Shown in pieces: positions 26,942-37,855 of a DNA stretch of 64,000 nucleotides. The notes beneath the pieces were generated by a model. It had not been told where the DNA came from, did no database searches, and saw nothing but the letters and a program-made list of their open reading frames with translations. The stretch lies in the NCBI GenBank assembly GCA_964565715.1, contig CAZMGG010000004.1, forward strand, positions 1 to 64,000, read 5' to 3'. The DNA is from CAZMGG01 sp964565715. GTDB lineage: Bacteria > Planctomycetota > UBA1135 > UBA2386. Each line of letters begins with the position of its first letter. The stretch's first letter is position 1. The translations under genes and the position numbers were made by a program.

Positions 26942-27999
26942 CCCATCCCGCCAGCGACGATCCCCGGAAGCGCCTGACCGAGTACGCGTCGGGCGCCGGT
27001 TGAGCGGCCAAGCTGCCGCCGGGGAGCCTCGGGAAGGTTCTCCAGAAGCTCGGACCGATCCGCCACCCGGACCTGCTCGCGGGCACCGAGGGCTTCGAGG
27101 ACGCCGGCGTGTTCCGCATCGACGACGAGCGGGCGCTGGTGCAGACCGTCGACTTCTTCCCGCCGATCGTCGACGACCCGCGCTGGTTCGGCCGCATCGC
27201 CGCCGCCAACTCGCTGTCGGACGTCTACGCCATGGGCGGCCGGCCGATCACCGCGATGAACATCGTCGGCTGGCCGAAGGACCTCGACATCGAGATCCTG
27301 GGCGAGATCCTCGCCGGCGGCCTGGAGAAGGTGAACGAGGCCGGCGCCGTGCTCTGCGGCGGCCATTCGGTGACCGACCACGAGATCAAGTTCGGCCTGT
27401 CGGTGACCGGGCTCGTGCATCCGCAGCGGTTCTGGCCCAACTCGGGCGCCCGCGAGGGCGATGTCGCCATCCTGACCAAGCCGCTGGGCATGGGGCCGGT
27501 GTCCACCGCCATCAAGCGCGGCAGGGCCGATGCCGACGTGCAGGCGGCGGCGATGGCCCTGATGGCCACGCTCAACAAGGCCGCCGCCGAGGCGATGGCC
27601 GGCCTCGACGTGCATGCGGCCACCGACATCACCGGCTTCGGCCTGATGGGCCACGGCGTCGAGATGACCGGCGAACGGATGCAGTTGCAGATCACCGCCG
27701 CCCAGGTGCCGGTGTTCGCCGGCGCCCTGCAGCTCGTCCGCGACGGCGTGATGAGCGGCGGCTGCGGCCGCGGCAAGGCCCACCTGCAGGATCGCGTGCG
27801 CATCGCGTCCGGCGTCGAGCCCGCCCTGGCCGATCTCTGCTTCGATGCCGAGACGTCCGGCGGTCTCCTGCTGGCGCTGCCCGAGGCGCAGGCCGAGCGC
27901 GCGCTGGCCCGGCTGCGCGACTGCGGCGCGCCCAGCCACGCGGTGATCGGCCGCTTCGCCCGACGGACCGCCGGCGACGCGGCACTGGTCCTGGGCTGA
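26938..27999 (+). CDS. selD: Selenophosphate synthase, itself a selenoprotein (in-frame UGA)
   Basis: A 353-residue enzyme making selenophosphate from selenide and ATP. The correct start is ATG 26938, overlapping the selA stop. Codon 22 is TGA (27001-27003) in the context SGAG-U-AAKL, exactly where SelD proteins carry their catalytic Cys or Sec (Cys17 in E. coli), and Lys25 matches the essential Lys three residues on. Both sides of the UGA read in one frame as SelD (for example TVDFFPPIVDDP, NSLSDVYAMGG, DITGFGLMGHGVEM). A simple ORF search starts at 27109 and misses the active site. A bacterial SECIS-like hairpin follows the UGA. This shows that the organism decodes selenocysteine, given the intact selA beside it. 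Confidence 0.93.
27023..27043 (+). promoter_or_regulatory. Candidate bacterial SECIS hairpin in selD
   Basis: GGAG (27023-27026) pairs with CTCC (27040-27043) and CCT (27027-27029) with AGG (27035-27037), leaving a two-base TT bulge and an apical CGGGA loop. The loop begins 26 bases after the UGA and contains Gs, as required for SelB binding to bacterial SECIS elements. The pairing was drawn by eye. Confidence 0.55.
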
Positions 28000-28021
28000 C
28001 GCTGCGTTCGCCGTGGACCAT

Positions 28022-28050
28022 GCCCCCCGGCACCGCCTAACCTGGGGGGC
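28022..28050 (+). promoter_or_regulatory. GC hairpin abutting the start of the GNAT-nitrilase gene
   Basis: GCCCCCC (28022-28028) pairs perfectly with GGGGGGC (28044-28050) around a 15-base loop, ending one base before the ATG at 28052. The G run is also the only plausible Shine-Dalgarno sequence, so folding would hide it. It could instead be a terminator-like hairpin after selD, but no U-tract follows. Confidence 0.35.
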
Positions 28051-28051
28051 G

Positions 28052-29626
28052 ATGACCGAAGCCAATCCGAAGATCGACCTGAAGGAGTTCGAGCGCCGTA
28101 TCCATGTGCGGCCACTGGAGTTGAAGGACTACGACGCGATCGTCCAGATCCAGCTCGCCTGCTTCCCCGGGATGGTGACCTGGAAGCTCGACCAGTTCCG
28201 CAGCCAGATCGAGCACTTCGCCGATGGCCAGCTCTGCGTCGAATGCGAGGGCAAGGTGGTGGCATCGTCGAGCAGTCTGGTGGTCGACCGCGACGAGTAC
28301 GGCAACTGGCACAACTGGCGGGAGATGGCCGACAACGGCTACATCCGCAACCACGATCCCGAGGGCGACACCCTCTACGGCATCGAGATCATGGTGCACC
28401 CGGACTTCCGGGGCATGAAGCTCGCCCGCCGCCTGTACGCGGCCCGCAAGGAGCTGTGCCGGCGCCTCAACCTGGCGCGGATCATCATCGGCGGCCGGAT
28501 CCCCGGCTACGGCAAGTACGCCGACACCATGAGCGCCCGCGAATACGCCGAGAAGGTCACCGGCCGCGGCCTCTACGACCCGGTGCTGACCACGCAGGTC
28601 GCCAACGGCTTCGTGCTGAAGCGCCTGATCCCCAACTACCTGCCCGGCGACGAGGCCAGCCGCGGCTACGCGACGTTCCTCGAGTGGCCCAACGTCGACT
28701 ACGTCCCCGACCCCAGCAAGACCCACCAGGCCACCCGCAAGGTCCGCATCTGCTCGATCCAGTACCAGATGCGGATGATCAAGACGTTCGACGAGTTCGC
28801 CCAGCAGTGCGAGTACTTCATCGACACCGCGTCTGGCTACAAGTCGGACTTCGTGGTGTTCCCGGAGCTGTTCACCACCCAGCTCCTGTGCCTGCAGCCG
28901 CCGATGCGGCCCAGTGAGGCCGCCCGCAAGCTGGCCGAGATGACGCCGCAGTACCTCGACCTCTTCACGCGGATGGCGATCAAGTACAACGTCAACGTCA
29001 TCGGCGGCAGCCAATTCACGGCGGAAGGCGAGGACCTGCGCAACGTCGCCTACCTGTTCCGCCGCGACGGCACCATCGCCCGCCAGGACAAGCTGCACGT
29101 GACGCCGAGCGAGCGGCGCTGGTGGGGCGTGCAGCCCGGCCGCGGCATCGCCACCATCGACACCGACCGCGGCAAGATCGGCATCCTGATCTGCTACGAC
29201 GTCGAGTTCCCCGAGCTGCCGCGGATCCTGGCGGCGCAGGGCGCGCAGATCCTGTTCGTGCCGTTCAACACCGACAACCGCGACGGCTACCTGCGGGTCC
29301 GCCACTGCGCCCAGGCCCGCTGCATCGAGAACCACATGTTCGCCGTGGTGTCGGGCTGCACTGGCAACCTGCCGTTCGTCGAGAACGCCGACATGCACTA
29401 CGCGGTCTCGGCGATCCTCACGCCCTGCGACTTCTCCTTCGACCGCGAGGGCGTCGCCGCCGAGTGCACGCCCAACATCGAGACCCTGATCATCCACGAC
29501 GTGGATCTCGAACTGCTGCGCCGGCACCGGCGGTCGGGCACCGTGCAGAACTGGAACGACCGCCGCACCGACCTCTACCGGCTGGCCTGGCGCGCCGAGG
29601 CCGGCGCGCCCGAGCAGGAGATCTGA
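28052..29626 (+). CDS. Bifunctional GNAT acetyltransferase / nitrilase-family amidohydrolase
   Basis: A 524-residue cytoplasmic fusion. Residues about 15-210 form a GNAT domain (HVRPLELKDYDAIVQIQ, IEIMVHPDFRGMKLARRLY as the acetyl-CoA loop). Residues about 225-510 form a carbon-nitrogen hydrolase domain with the Glu-Lys-Cys triad at Glu272 (FPELF), Lys347 (QDKLHVTPSE) and Cys381 (LICYDVEFPEL). This two-domain family is known in other bacteria (B. subtilis YhcX type) but its substrate is uncertain. I start at ATG 28052, after a G-rich stretch; an in-frame ATG at 28013 is less likely. It follows selD by 52 bases and may share its transcript. Confidence 0.9.
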   Translation: MTEANPKIDLKEFERRIHVRPLELKDYDAIVQIQLACFPGMVTWKLDQFRSQIEHFADGQLCVECEGKVVASSSSLVVDRDEYGNWHNWREMADNGYIRNHDPEGDTLYGIEIMVHPDFRGMKLARRLYAARKELCRRLNLARIIIGGRIPGYGKYADTMSAREYAEKVTGRGLYDPVLTTQVANGFVLKRLIPNYLPGDEASRGYATFLEWPNVDYVPDPSKTHQATRKVRICSIQYQMRMIKTFDEFAQQCEYFIDTASGYKSDFVVFPELFTTQLLCLQPPMRPSEAARKLAEMTPQYLDLFTRMAIKYNVNVIGGSQFTAEGEDLRNVAYLFRRDGTIARQDKLHVTPSERRWWGVQPGRGIATIDTDRGKIGILICYDVEFPELPRILAAQGAQILFVPFNTDNRDGYLRVRHCAQARCIENHMFAVVSGCTGNLPFVENADMHYAVSAILTPCDFSFDREGVAAECTPNIETLIIHDVDLELLRRHRRSGTVQNWNDRRTDLYRLAWRAEAGAPEQEI

Positions 29627-29644
29627 GAGCTCGGCGGTCGGCGC

Positions 29645-30616
29645 CTACTGCGGCAGGCCCAGCAGCGCCCGGGCGCCGGCGGGTACCTCGACCTTCGGCG
29701 CCTCGCCGTGCTGGCGGATGCGCAGATCGAACAGGAGCCCCGGCGCGTCCTTCAGGCTGCGCACCGGCAGGGCGTCGCGGAACTCGGTGGCCGGGGCCTT
29801 GCTGGCCTCCGCCACGGTCTGCTTCGGCGTCGCACCTTCCTCCTCGGCGTCGTCGCCCAGCACCACCGGCGCGGCGCCGGCGCCGGCCGCGGCGATCCGC
29901 ACCCGGCCGCCGATGCGCAACGGCGACTCGGCGTAGATGCGGCCGTGCAGGCGGTGCAGGGTGCCGGTGGCGGGATCCAGCGTGCAGGCGAGGTCCACCA
30001 GGGTCGGCTTCGGCGGTCGCGCGGCGTTGGCGGCCATGGCGATGGTGATGCCGCCGCTCATGCCCGCACCGGGCAGCAGGCCGCACTCGGCCAGCGCCAG
30101 GGCCTGTTCGCCGGTGAGCGTCACCGTCAGCGTCTCCACCGGCCGATCGTCCAGCGTGCCCACCTCCCGCCGCACGACCTTGGGCCGCAGATGCGCCAGC
30201 AGGGCCAGCACCTGGGGCACGTCGGGCACGAACGCCAGGTTGTTGCCGTTGGCGAGCTGGCTGCGGCGCGGCAGCCAGGCGCCGTCGTCGCCGGCCACCG
30301 CCGTGCGGCGGCCGTGCTGCAGGAGGCGCTGCTCCTGGGCGTAGGTCACCGCCAGCAGGTCGCCGTGCCAGGCGCCACTGAGTTCGCTCTTCGGCGGCTC
30401 CTGGCCGCCGCGCTGGGCCAGGATCGCCGCCAGCGGGTTGGTGGCGCTGTCGTCCCAGGTCATCGCGAAGGTGGCGCTGCCCAGTGCGGCGGCCTGGGGC
30501 AGGGCCTTGTCGAGGCGGGCCTGGGCCGCGGCCAGCGGGTCGGCGGCGGCGTCCTGGGCGGCGGCGGTGGCGGCGAAGCAGGTCAGGGAGAAGACGAGGA
30601 GGCGGGGCGTGGGCAT
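29645..30616 (-). CDS. Secreted protein of unknown function
   Basis: A 323-residue exported protein. The ATG at 30616 begins a clean signal peptide (MPTPRLLVFSLTCFAATAAAQ); an upstream in-frame start would add charged residues. The mature part is Ala/Leu-rich with alternating hydrophobic stretches that could form a beta sandwich or barrel of the kind used to carry lipids or lipoproteins, but this is only an impression. No motif was recognised. It lies downstream of rbfA on the same strand, 102 bases after its stop, and could be read through from the nusA operon. It converges with the nitrilase gene. Confidence 0.65.
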   Translation of the reverse strand: MPTPRLLVFSLTCFAATAAAQDAAADPLAAAQARLDKALPQAAALGSATFAMTWDDSATNPLAAILAQRGGQEPPKSELSGAWHGDLLAVTYAQEQRLLQHGRRTAVAGDDGAWLPRRSQLANGNNLAFVPDVPQVLALLAHLRPKVVRREVGTLDDRPVETLTVTLTGEQALALAECGLLPGAGMSGGITIAMAANAARPPKPTLVDLACTLDPATGTLHRLHGRIYAESPLRIGGRVRIAAAGAGAAPVVLGDDAEEEGATPKQTVAEASKAPATEFRDALPVRSLKDAPGLLFDLRIRQHGEAPKVEVPAGARALLGLPQ

Positions 30617-30718
30617 GGGGCGGTTCCTGCGGAGGCGGGCCTCGACGAACGACGCGCCGGATCCTTCCGGCGGCGGTCCGGTCATGTTGCCCCGGCAGGC
30701 GGGTCGGCGCCACCGGTC

Positions 30719-31117
30719 TCAGGCCGGCGGCGTCGGGCCCGGCTCCGGCGGCCCGTCGTCGCCCCGCGCCACCCGCTCGTCGCGCAGCTCCTTGAGCAGC
30801 GCATCCACCCGGATGCTGCCCTCGATCGACTCGTCGAAGCGGAACTCCAGCCGCGGCACCGTGCGGGTGTGCAGGCCCTTGGCGATCTCGCGCTGCACGA
30901 AGGGCTGCGCCCGCTCCAGGGCGGCGGCGTTGCGGGCGCGGTCGCCCTTGCCGCCGAGCACGCTCCAGTAGGCGCGGCAGACGGTGAACTCGCGGTCCAG
31001 CTCGACGCGGGTGACGGTGACCAGGCCGATCTGCGGGTCGGCGATCTCGCGCTGCAGCACACCGGCGATGAGCTGCTTGATCTGCTGTTGCAGGCGGGCG
31101 ATCCGGCGTTCGTTCAT
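30719..31117 (-). CDS. rbfA: 30S ribosome-binding factor RbfA
   Basis: A 132-residue ribosome-maturation protein that binds the immature 30S subunit near the 5' helix of 16S rRNA. It has the typical opening (RIARLQQQIKQLIAGVLQRE), the conserved DPQIGLVTVTRVELDREF and the C-terminal VPRLEFRFDESIEGSIRVD. The Pro-rich tail is slightly long. It follows the DUF503 gene with one base between stop and start, and belongs to the nusA-infB cluster, the usual bacterial gene order. Confidence 0.93.
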   Translation of the reverse strand: MNERRIARLQQQIKQLIAGVLQREIADPQIGLVTVTRVELDREFTVCRAYWSVLGGKGDRARNAAALERAQPFVQREIAKGLHTRTVPRLEFRFDESIEGSIRVDALLKELRDERVARGDDGPPEPGPTPPA

Positions 31118-31118
31118 G

Positions 31119-31412
31119 CTAGCGCGGGCTGAAGATCTCCATCTGGTGGTCGGCGAGCGAGGCGTCGCGCCAGTCGTGGAGGGTGTTGAGCAGGTGGTCG
31201 AGGGAGCTGTTCAGGTGGGCGATCTCGTTGCTGGCCATGACCGCGCCGAGCGTCGCCACCGTGCAGTCGTCCAGGTCGTCGATCTCGGCGATCGACAGGT
31301 TGAACGAGCGCCGCAGGCGGTCCTTGAGGCTCTTCACCACGCTGCGCTTGTCCTTGAGGGACAGGGCGTGGGGGATGTCGAGGGTGAACTGCAAGACGCC
31401 GATGTGCAGCAT
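31119..31412 (-). CDS. DUF503 (YlxP-like) family protein
   Basis: A 97-residue protein of the DUF503/YlxP family, identified by LHIGVLQFTLDIPHALSLKD, KRSVVKSLKDRL and the VATLGAVMASNE segment. Family members sit between infB and rbfA in many bacteria, as here; the structure is a small alpha-beta fold and the role is unsettled. The start is ATG 31412. Just upstream lies a gap with a corrupted copy of this gene's own first bases, so its upstream sequence is unreliable. Confidence 0.88.
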   Translation of the reverse strand: MLHIGVLQFTLDIPHALSLKDKRSVVKSLKDRLRRSFNLSIAEIDDLDDCTVATLGAVMASNEIAHLNSSLDHLLNTLHDWRDASLADHQMEIFSPR

Positions 31413-31429
31413 CGGAGGGCTCCTGGAAG

Positions 31430-31653
31430 GGCGCGGGTGCCGTGGGGGCGGCGCGGGCCCCGGGGCCCCCCGCCGGTGCCACCCCCGGGGGGGGGGGGGG
31501 GGAACAAAAGAGGGTNNNNNNNNNNGTTTGCGGGGGGTGAACTGAAAGCCGCCGTTGGGCCGCATCGGGGGGCCCGGGGCGGGGGGGGGGGGCGGGGGGG
31601 GGGGGGCCGGCCGGGGGCCCGCGCGCGGTTCCGACGGCCGTTCTGGGGCGGGA
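31430..31653. other. Assembly gap with low-quality, G-rich, duplicated flanks
   Basis: Ten Ns at 31516-31525 lie between long runs of G and C. The right flank from 31530 (GGGGGGTGAACTG...) repeats the start region of the DUF503 gene (31380-31430) with many G-biased differences; translated on the minus strand it echoes that protein's N-terminus. This is best read as error-rich read ends that failed to merge. No gene should be called here, and the true infB-DUF503 spacing is probably shorter. Confidence 0.8.
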
Positions 31654-34441
<2,788 letters not shown>

Positions 34442-34454
34442 TCCTGCTCCTGGC

Positions 34455-35573
34455 TCACTGGCCGTCGGAAGGCTCGGTCTGCTCGGCCGACGATGCGACG
34501 TCAGCGGGCGGCTCGGGCTCGGTGGTGGTGGTGCCGTCGCTGCCGGCGTCGTCGGTGGTGGTGGCTTCGGTGGTGGCGTCGCCGCCCTCGCCGCCCTCGG
34601 TGCCGTCGGTGAGGGCCGCGTCCTCCTCGTGGACGGTCCGCTCCAGCTCGGCCCGGGTCATGATGTCGATGTCCCAGCCGGTCAGCTTGCTGGCGAGGCG
34701 CACGTTCTGGCCCTTGCGGCCGATGGCCAGCGACTGCTGGTCCTCGTTGACCAGCACGAGCGCCTTGCCCGAGGTGGCGTCCAGCTCGATGTGGGCGATC
34801 TCGGCGGGCTTGAGCGCATTGGCGATCAGGCCTTGCGGGTCCTCGTTCCACTTGATGATGTCGATGCGCTCGCCGTTCAGCTCGTCGATGATCGCCTTGA
34901 TGCGGTTGCCGCGCACGCCGACGCAGGCGCCGACGCAGTCGACCCGCTGGTCGGTGGAGTCCACCGCCAGCTTGGTGCGGTAGCCGGGCTCGCGCTCGAC
35001 GCGACGGATGGTGATGGTGCCGTCGGCGATCTCGGGCACCTCCAGCTCGAACAACGCGCGCACCAGGTCCTTGTGCGAGCGGCTCAGGATCACCTTGACC
35101 CGCGGGCCGACCTTCTTGACCTCCAGCACCATGGCGCGGATGCGCTCGCCGACGTTGTAGTTCTCGCTGCGCACCTTCTCGGCGCGGGGCAGGATGCCCT
35201 CCATGTTGCGGCCGAGGTTGACGATCACCGTGTCGCCCTCGAAGCGCTGGATCGTGCCGTTGACGATCTCGCCGATCTTCTGCTCGAACTCGCCGTACAG
35301 GACGTCGCGCTCGGCCTCGCGGACCCGGGTGATGATGGTCTGCTTGACGGTCTGGGCCAGGATGCGGCCCTGGTCCTCCAGGCTCACCTCGTAGTTGCAG
35401 ACCCACTGCCCCGTGTCGCGATCCAGGCGGATCTCCAGGTCGTCGATGCCGTAGCGCTTGGCCAGGGCCTGGGCGACGGCCTGCTCGATGGCGGCGAACA
35501 GGGAGTCCTTGTCGATCTCCTTGTCGCGCGCGATCGTGTCGATGTATCGGAGGATGTCGGCGTTGGTTGACAT
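34455..35573 (-). CDS. nusA: Transcription termination/antitermination factor NusA
   Basis: A 372-residue RNA-polymerase-associated factor that modulates pausing, termination and antitermination. The start is ATG 35573 (MSTNADILRYIDT). It has the N-terminal polymerase-binding domain, an S1 domain at about 135-200 (GEIVNGTIQRFEGDTVIVNL) and two KH domains (VDCVGACVGVRGNRIKAII, SLAIGRKGQNVRLASKL). The last 50 residues are an acidic, Thr-rich low-complexity tail, without the extra repeats of E. coli NusA. It is followed by infB after 13 bases. There is no rimP gene immediately upstream, as there would be in many bacteria. Confidence 0.95.
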   Translation of the reverse strand: MSTNADILRYIDTIARDKEIDKDSLFAAIEQAVAQALAKRYGIDDLEIRLDRDTGQWVCNYEVSLEDQGRILAQTVKQTIITRVREAERDVLYGEFEQKIGEIVNGTIQRFEGDTVIVNLGRNMEGILPRAEKVRSENYNVGERIRAMVLEVKKVGPRVKVILSRSHKDLVRALFELEVPEIADGTITIRRVEREPGYRTKLAVDSTDQRVDCVGACVGVRGNRIKAIIDELNGERIDIIKWNEDPQGLIANALKPAEIAHIELDATSGKALVLVNEDQQSLAIGRKGQNVRLASKLTGWDIDIMTRAELERTVHEEDAALTDGTEGGEGGDATTEATTTDDAGSDGTTTTEPEPPADVASSAEQTEPSDGQ

Positions 35574-35867
35574 TCGCCCTGGTCCTGTCAGGGTGGGAAG
35601 GACGCCGCTCGAACGGTGGGCGCACCGCCAGCCCCGCCCGAGGTCTTGCCCCGGGCGCGCAGGACCGCAAGGCCCGGCGTGGGAGGACGATCCACCAACC
35701 GCCCGATCGACAACCGGGAAGTCTGCGACAGCGGACCGCAAACGAAAAGGAGCGGGCAACCCGCTCCTGCTCGACTGCGGCCAACTGTCGGGCGCAGATG
35801 GTAGCCATGCGCCCCATCGGGTCAAGCGAAGCCCGGCTCGGGCTTCGGTCCCGGCGGGCGCGCTTGG
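35574..35867. promoter_or_regulatory. nusA leader region
   Basis: About 300 bases without a gene separate nusA (minus) from the GNAT gene (plus). On the minus strand the nusA leader should start near 35800 and run through the terminator-like hairpin at 35748-35768. The plus side holds the promoter of the GNAT operon. No other gene or RNA could be recognised here. Confidence 0.4.
35742..35768 (-). terminator. Intrinsic-terminator-like hairpin in the nusA leader
   Basis: Read on the minus strand, a perfect 9-bp stem AGGAGCGGG/CCCGCTCCT (35768-35760 with 35756-35748) closes a TTG loop and is followed directly by TTTTCGTTT. This is a textbook intrinsic terminator shape. No minus-strand gene ends upstream of it, so it acts either on antisense transcription or, more interestingly, as an attenuator about 175 bases before the nusA start. 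Confidence 0.6.
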
Positions 35868-35873
35868 TATAAC
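35868..35873 (+). promoter_or_regulatory. Candidate -10 element of the GNAT-thiazole operon
   Basis: TATAAC lies nine bases before the ATG at 35883, with a possible -35 (TTCGGT) 18 bases upstream. If used, transcription would start about three bases before the start codon, giving a near-leaderless mRNA. Confidence 0.4.
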
Positions 35874-35882
35874 GCTCCGGCC

Positions 35883-36374
35883 ATGTCGGAGCCGGCACCC
35901 ATCCACGGACTGCGCCTGCGCCCGTTCGCCGTCGCCGACGCCGAACTGGTGGAGCCGTGGCTGCGGGGTCCGGGCCTGTCGGTCCCCCCGGGCCAGGCGG
36001 GCCGGCAGTGGGCGGCCCGGATGGTCGCCGATCCGCGCATCCTGGCCCGCACCGGCCTGCTCGGCGGCATGCCGGTGGCCTTCGCCCGGCTTCACACCGG
36101 CCCCGACCGGTCGGCCGAACTGACCCTGGCGGTGGCCGACACCCACCGCCGGCGCGGCATCGGCCGGCAGATGCTCCTCCAGCTCCTCGAGGAAGCCCGG
36201 CGCAACGGCCTGCTGGAGATCCGGGCGCTCGTCGACCTGGCCAACGTTCCCGCGTACAACTTGTTTATCAAGAACGGTTTCGAGCAATCCGGCCCCCTGC
36301 TCGGCTCCTGCGTCCGGCTCCTGCGGCGGCTGCACCAGGCCAGCTCGGCCCCGCCCCTGGAGATCGAGGTCTAG
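35883..36374 (+). CDS. GNAT family N-acetyltransferase
   Basis: A 163-residue acetyl-CoA-dependent transferase. The opening GLRLRPFAVADAELVEPWL and the acetyl-CoA loop VADTHRRRGIGRQMLLQLLEEA are typical, followed by NVPAYNLFIKNGFEQSGPL, the usual last strand and helix. The substrate cannot be told. It is the first gene of a tight operon; the next start codon follows its stop with no base between. A short mRNA leader is likely because a -10-like TATAAC lies nine bases upstream. Confidence 0.85.
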   Translation: MSEPAPIHGLRLRPFAVADAELVEPWLRGPGLSVPPGQAGRQWAARMVADPRILARTGLLGGMPVAFARLHTGPDRSAELTLAVADTHRRRGIGRQMLLQLLEEARRNGLLEIRALVDLANVPAYNLFIKNGFEQSGPLLGSCVRLLRRLHQASSAPPLEIEV

Positions 36375-37586
36375 ATGACGGTGCCTGCCCCCCTGCCCCC
36401 GCCCGGCCAGCCCGGCCACGGCCAGCTCCGCCTGCGGCCCCAGGCCGCCCGGCTGGCCCACAAGGGGCACCCCTGGTTCTACCGGGACGATCTGGCCGAC
36501 GGTCAGGTGACCGAGCCGGCGCTCCGTCGCCTGCACGACGACCAGGGCCGCGACCTCGGCCTCTGCTTCACCTCGCCCCGCAGCAAGCTCGCCCTCCGTC
36601 GCTGCGGCCCCTGGCCGGGTGACGCCGTGCCGGATCGGGAGACGTTCTTCCGGAGCCGCCTGCTGGCCGCCATCGAACGGCGGCAGGATCGCCTCGGTCC
36701 GGCCGACGGCGTCCGGCTCGTGCACGGCGAGGCCGACCTGCTGCCCGGTCTGGTGGTGGATCGCTACGGACCGGTCCTGGTCCTGCAGGTCACCGCGCCG
36801 GTGGTGGAGGCGAGCCTCGATGCGATCGTGCCCTGCCTCGTCGAACGGCTCGGCGCCGAGTCGGTGGTGGCGCGCAACGACGTCGGCGTGCGCCGGCTCG
36901 AGGACCTGCCCCAGGAGGTACGGCTCCTGCACGGCCGCCGGATCGAGTCCGTGGTCATCGACGAGGGCGCCGTGCGCTTCACGGTGCGGCCCTTCACCGG
37001 CCACAAGACCGGCTTCTACCTCGACCAGCAGCCGGCGCGGGCGGTGGTGCAGGCCCTGGCGAAGGGCCGCGCCGTGCTCGACCTGTTCGCCTACCAGGGC
37101 GCGTTCGCGCTGGCTGCCCTGAAGGGCGGCGCGCGGCAGGCGCTGTGCGTCGATCAGTCGGAACCGGCGCTGGCCCTGGCCCAGGAAGGTGCTGTGCAGA
37201 ACGGCCTCACCGGGCTCCGCACCGAGGCCGCCAACGTGTTCGACTGGCTGCGGCAGGAGCGCGAGCGGGCCTGGGACCTGATCGTGCTGGATCCGCCGGC
37301 CTTCGCCCGCAACCGCCGCGAGCTGGCCGGCGCCGAGCGCGGCTATCGCGACCTCAACCGGCTGGCCCTGCGCCTGCTGCCGCCCGGCGGGCATCTGCTC
37401 ACCTGTTCGTGCAGCCACCACATGACCCTGCCGCGCTTCGAGGACGTGGTGCGGCAGGCGGCCGCGGGGCTGCCGTTCCGCGTCATGCTGCGGCAGCGGC
37501 TCGGCGCGGGTCCCGACCACCCGGCCTGGCTGGCATTGCCCGAATCGGAGTACCTGAAGGTGCTCTGGCTGGAGCGGGTGGACTGA
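36375..37586 (+). CDS. RlmI-like class I SAM-dependent rRNA methyltransferase
   Basis: A 403-residue protein with an N-terminal PUA-like domain (LRLRPQAARLAHKGHPWFYR), a linker carrying the substrate-binding FTGHKTGFYLDQQ motif, and a Rossmann methyltransferase domain (VLDLFAYQGAFALAAL, VLDPPAFARN, CSCSHHMTL). This is the layout of RlmI, which makes m5C1962 in 23S rRNA; the specific position is inferred from the family. The stop overlaps the thiS start (TGATG). The catalytic Cys in the CSCSHH segment is present. Confidence 0.85.
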   Translation: MTVPAPLPPPGQPGHGQLRLRPQAARLAHKGHPWFYRDDLADGQVTEPALRRLHDDQGRDLGLCFTSPRSKLALRRCGPWPGDAVPDRETFFRSRLLAAIERRQDRLGPADGVRLVHGEADLLPGLVVDRYGPVLVLQVTAPVVEASLDAIVPCLVERLGAESVVARNDVGVRRLEDLPQEVRLLHGRRIESVVIDEGAVRFTVRPFTGHKTGFYLDQQPARAVVQALAKGRAVLDLFAYQGAFALAALKGGARQALCVDQSEPALALAQEGAVQNGLTGLRTEAANVFDWLRQERERAWDLIVLDPPAFARNRRELAGAERGYRDLNRLALRLLPPGGHLLTCSCSHHMTLPRFEDVVRQAAAGLPFRVMLRQRLGAGPDHPAWLALPESEYLKVLWLERVD

Positions 37587-37804
37587 TGGGCGAGGCGACC
37601 GGCATCGCGATCACGGTCAACGGCGTCGCCCACCGCGTGCCGGCCGGGCTCACCGTGGCCGGACTGCTGGCGCATCTCGGCCTGAAGGCCGAGCAGAGCG
37701 CCGTCGAACGCAACCGCAGGCTGGTGCGCCGGCCGGACCACGCGGCGACGCCGGTGCACGAAGGCGACGCGTTCGAGATCGTGACGTTCTTCGGCGGCGG
37801 CTAG
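37586..37804 (+). CDS. thiS: Sulfur carrier protein ThiS
   Basis: A 72-residue ubiquitin-like sulfur carrier for thiazole synthesis in the thiamine pathway. ITVNGVAHRVPAGLTVAGLL opens it, AVERNRRLVRR is the conserved middle, and it ends FFGGG with the di-Gly that is adenylated and thiocarboxylated. The ATG at 37586 overlaps the preceding stop. It is 51 bases before thiG, the protein it feeds. Confidence 0.92.
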   Translation: MGEATGIAITVNGVAHRVPAGLTVAGLLAHLGLKAEQSAVERNRRLVRRPDHAATPVHEGDAFEIVTFFGGG

Positions 37805-37855
37805 GCCGTCACCCTCGCGCCGGCCGGCGGGTCCTGCGAAGATGCCCGGCCTGTC

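Noticed and set aside
26938..27108. selD as a frame-broken pseudogene because of its in-frame TGA
   Set aside because: The stop falls exactly at the Sec/Cys active-site position, both sides encode good SelD, selA is coupled upstream, and a SECIS-like hairpin follows.
31490..31630. Long G runs as a quadruplex-forming regulatory element
   Set aside because: They surround an N gap and a corrupted duplicate of nearby sequence, so they are most likely sequencing error.
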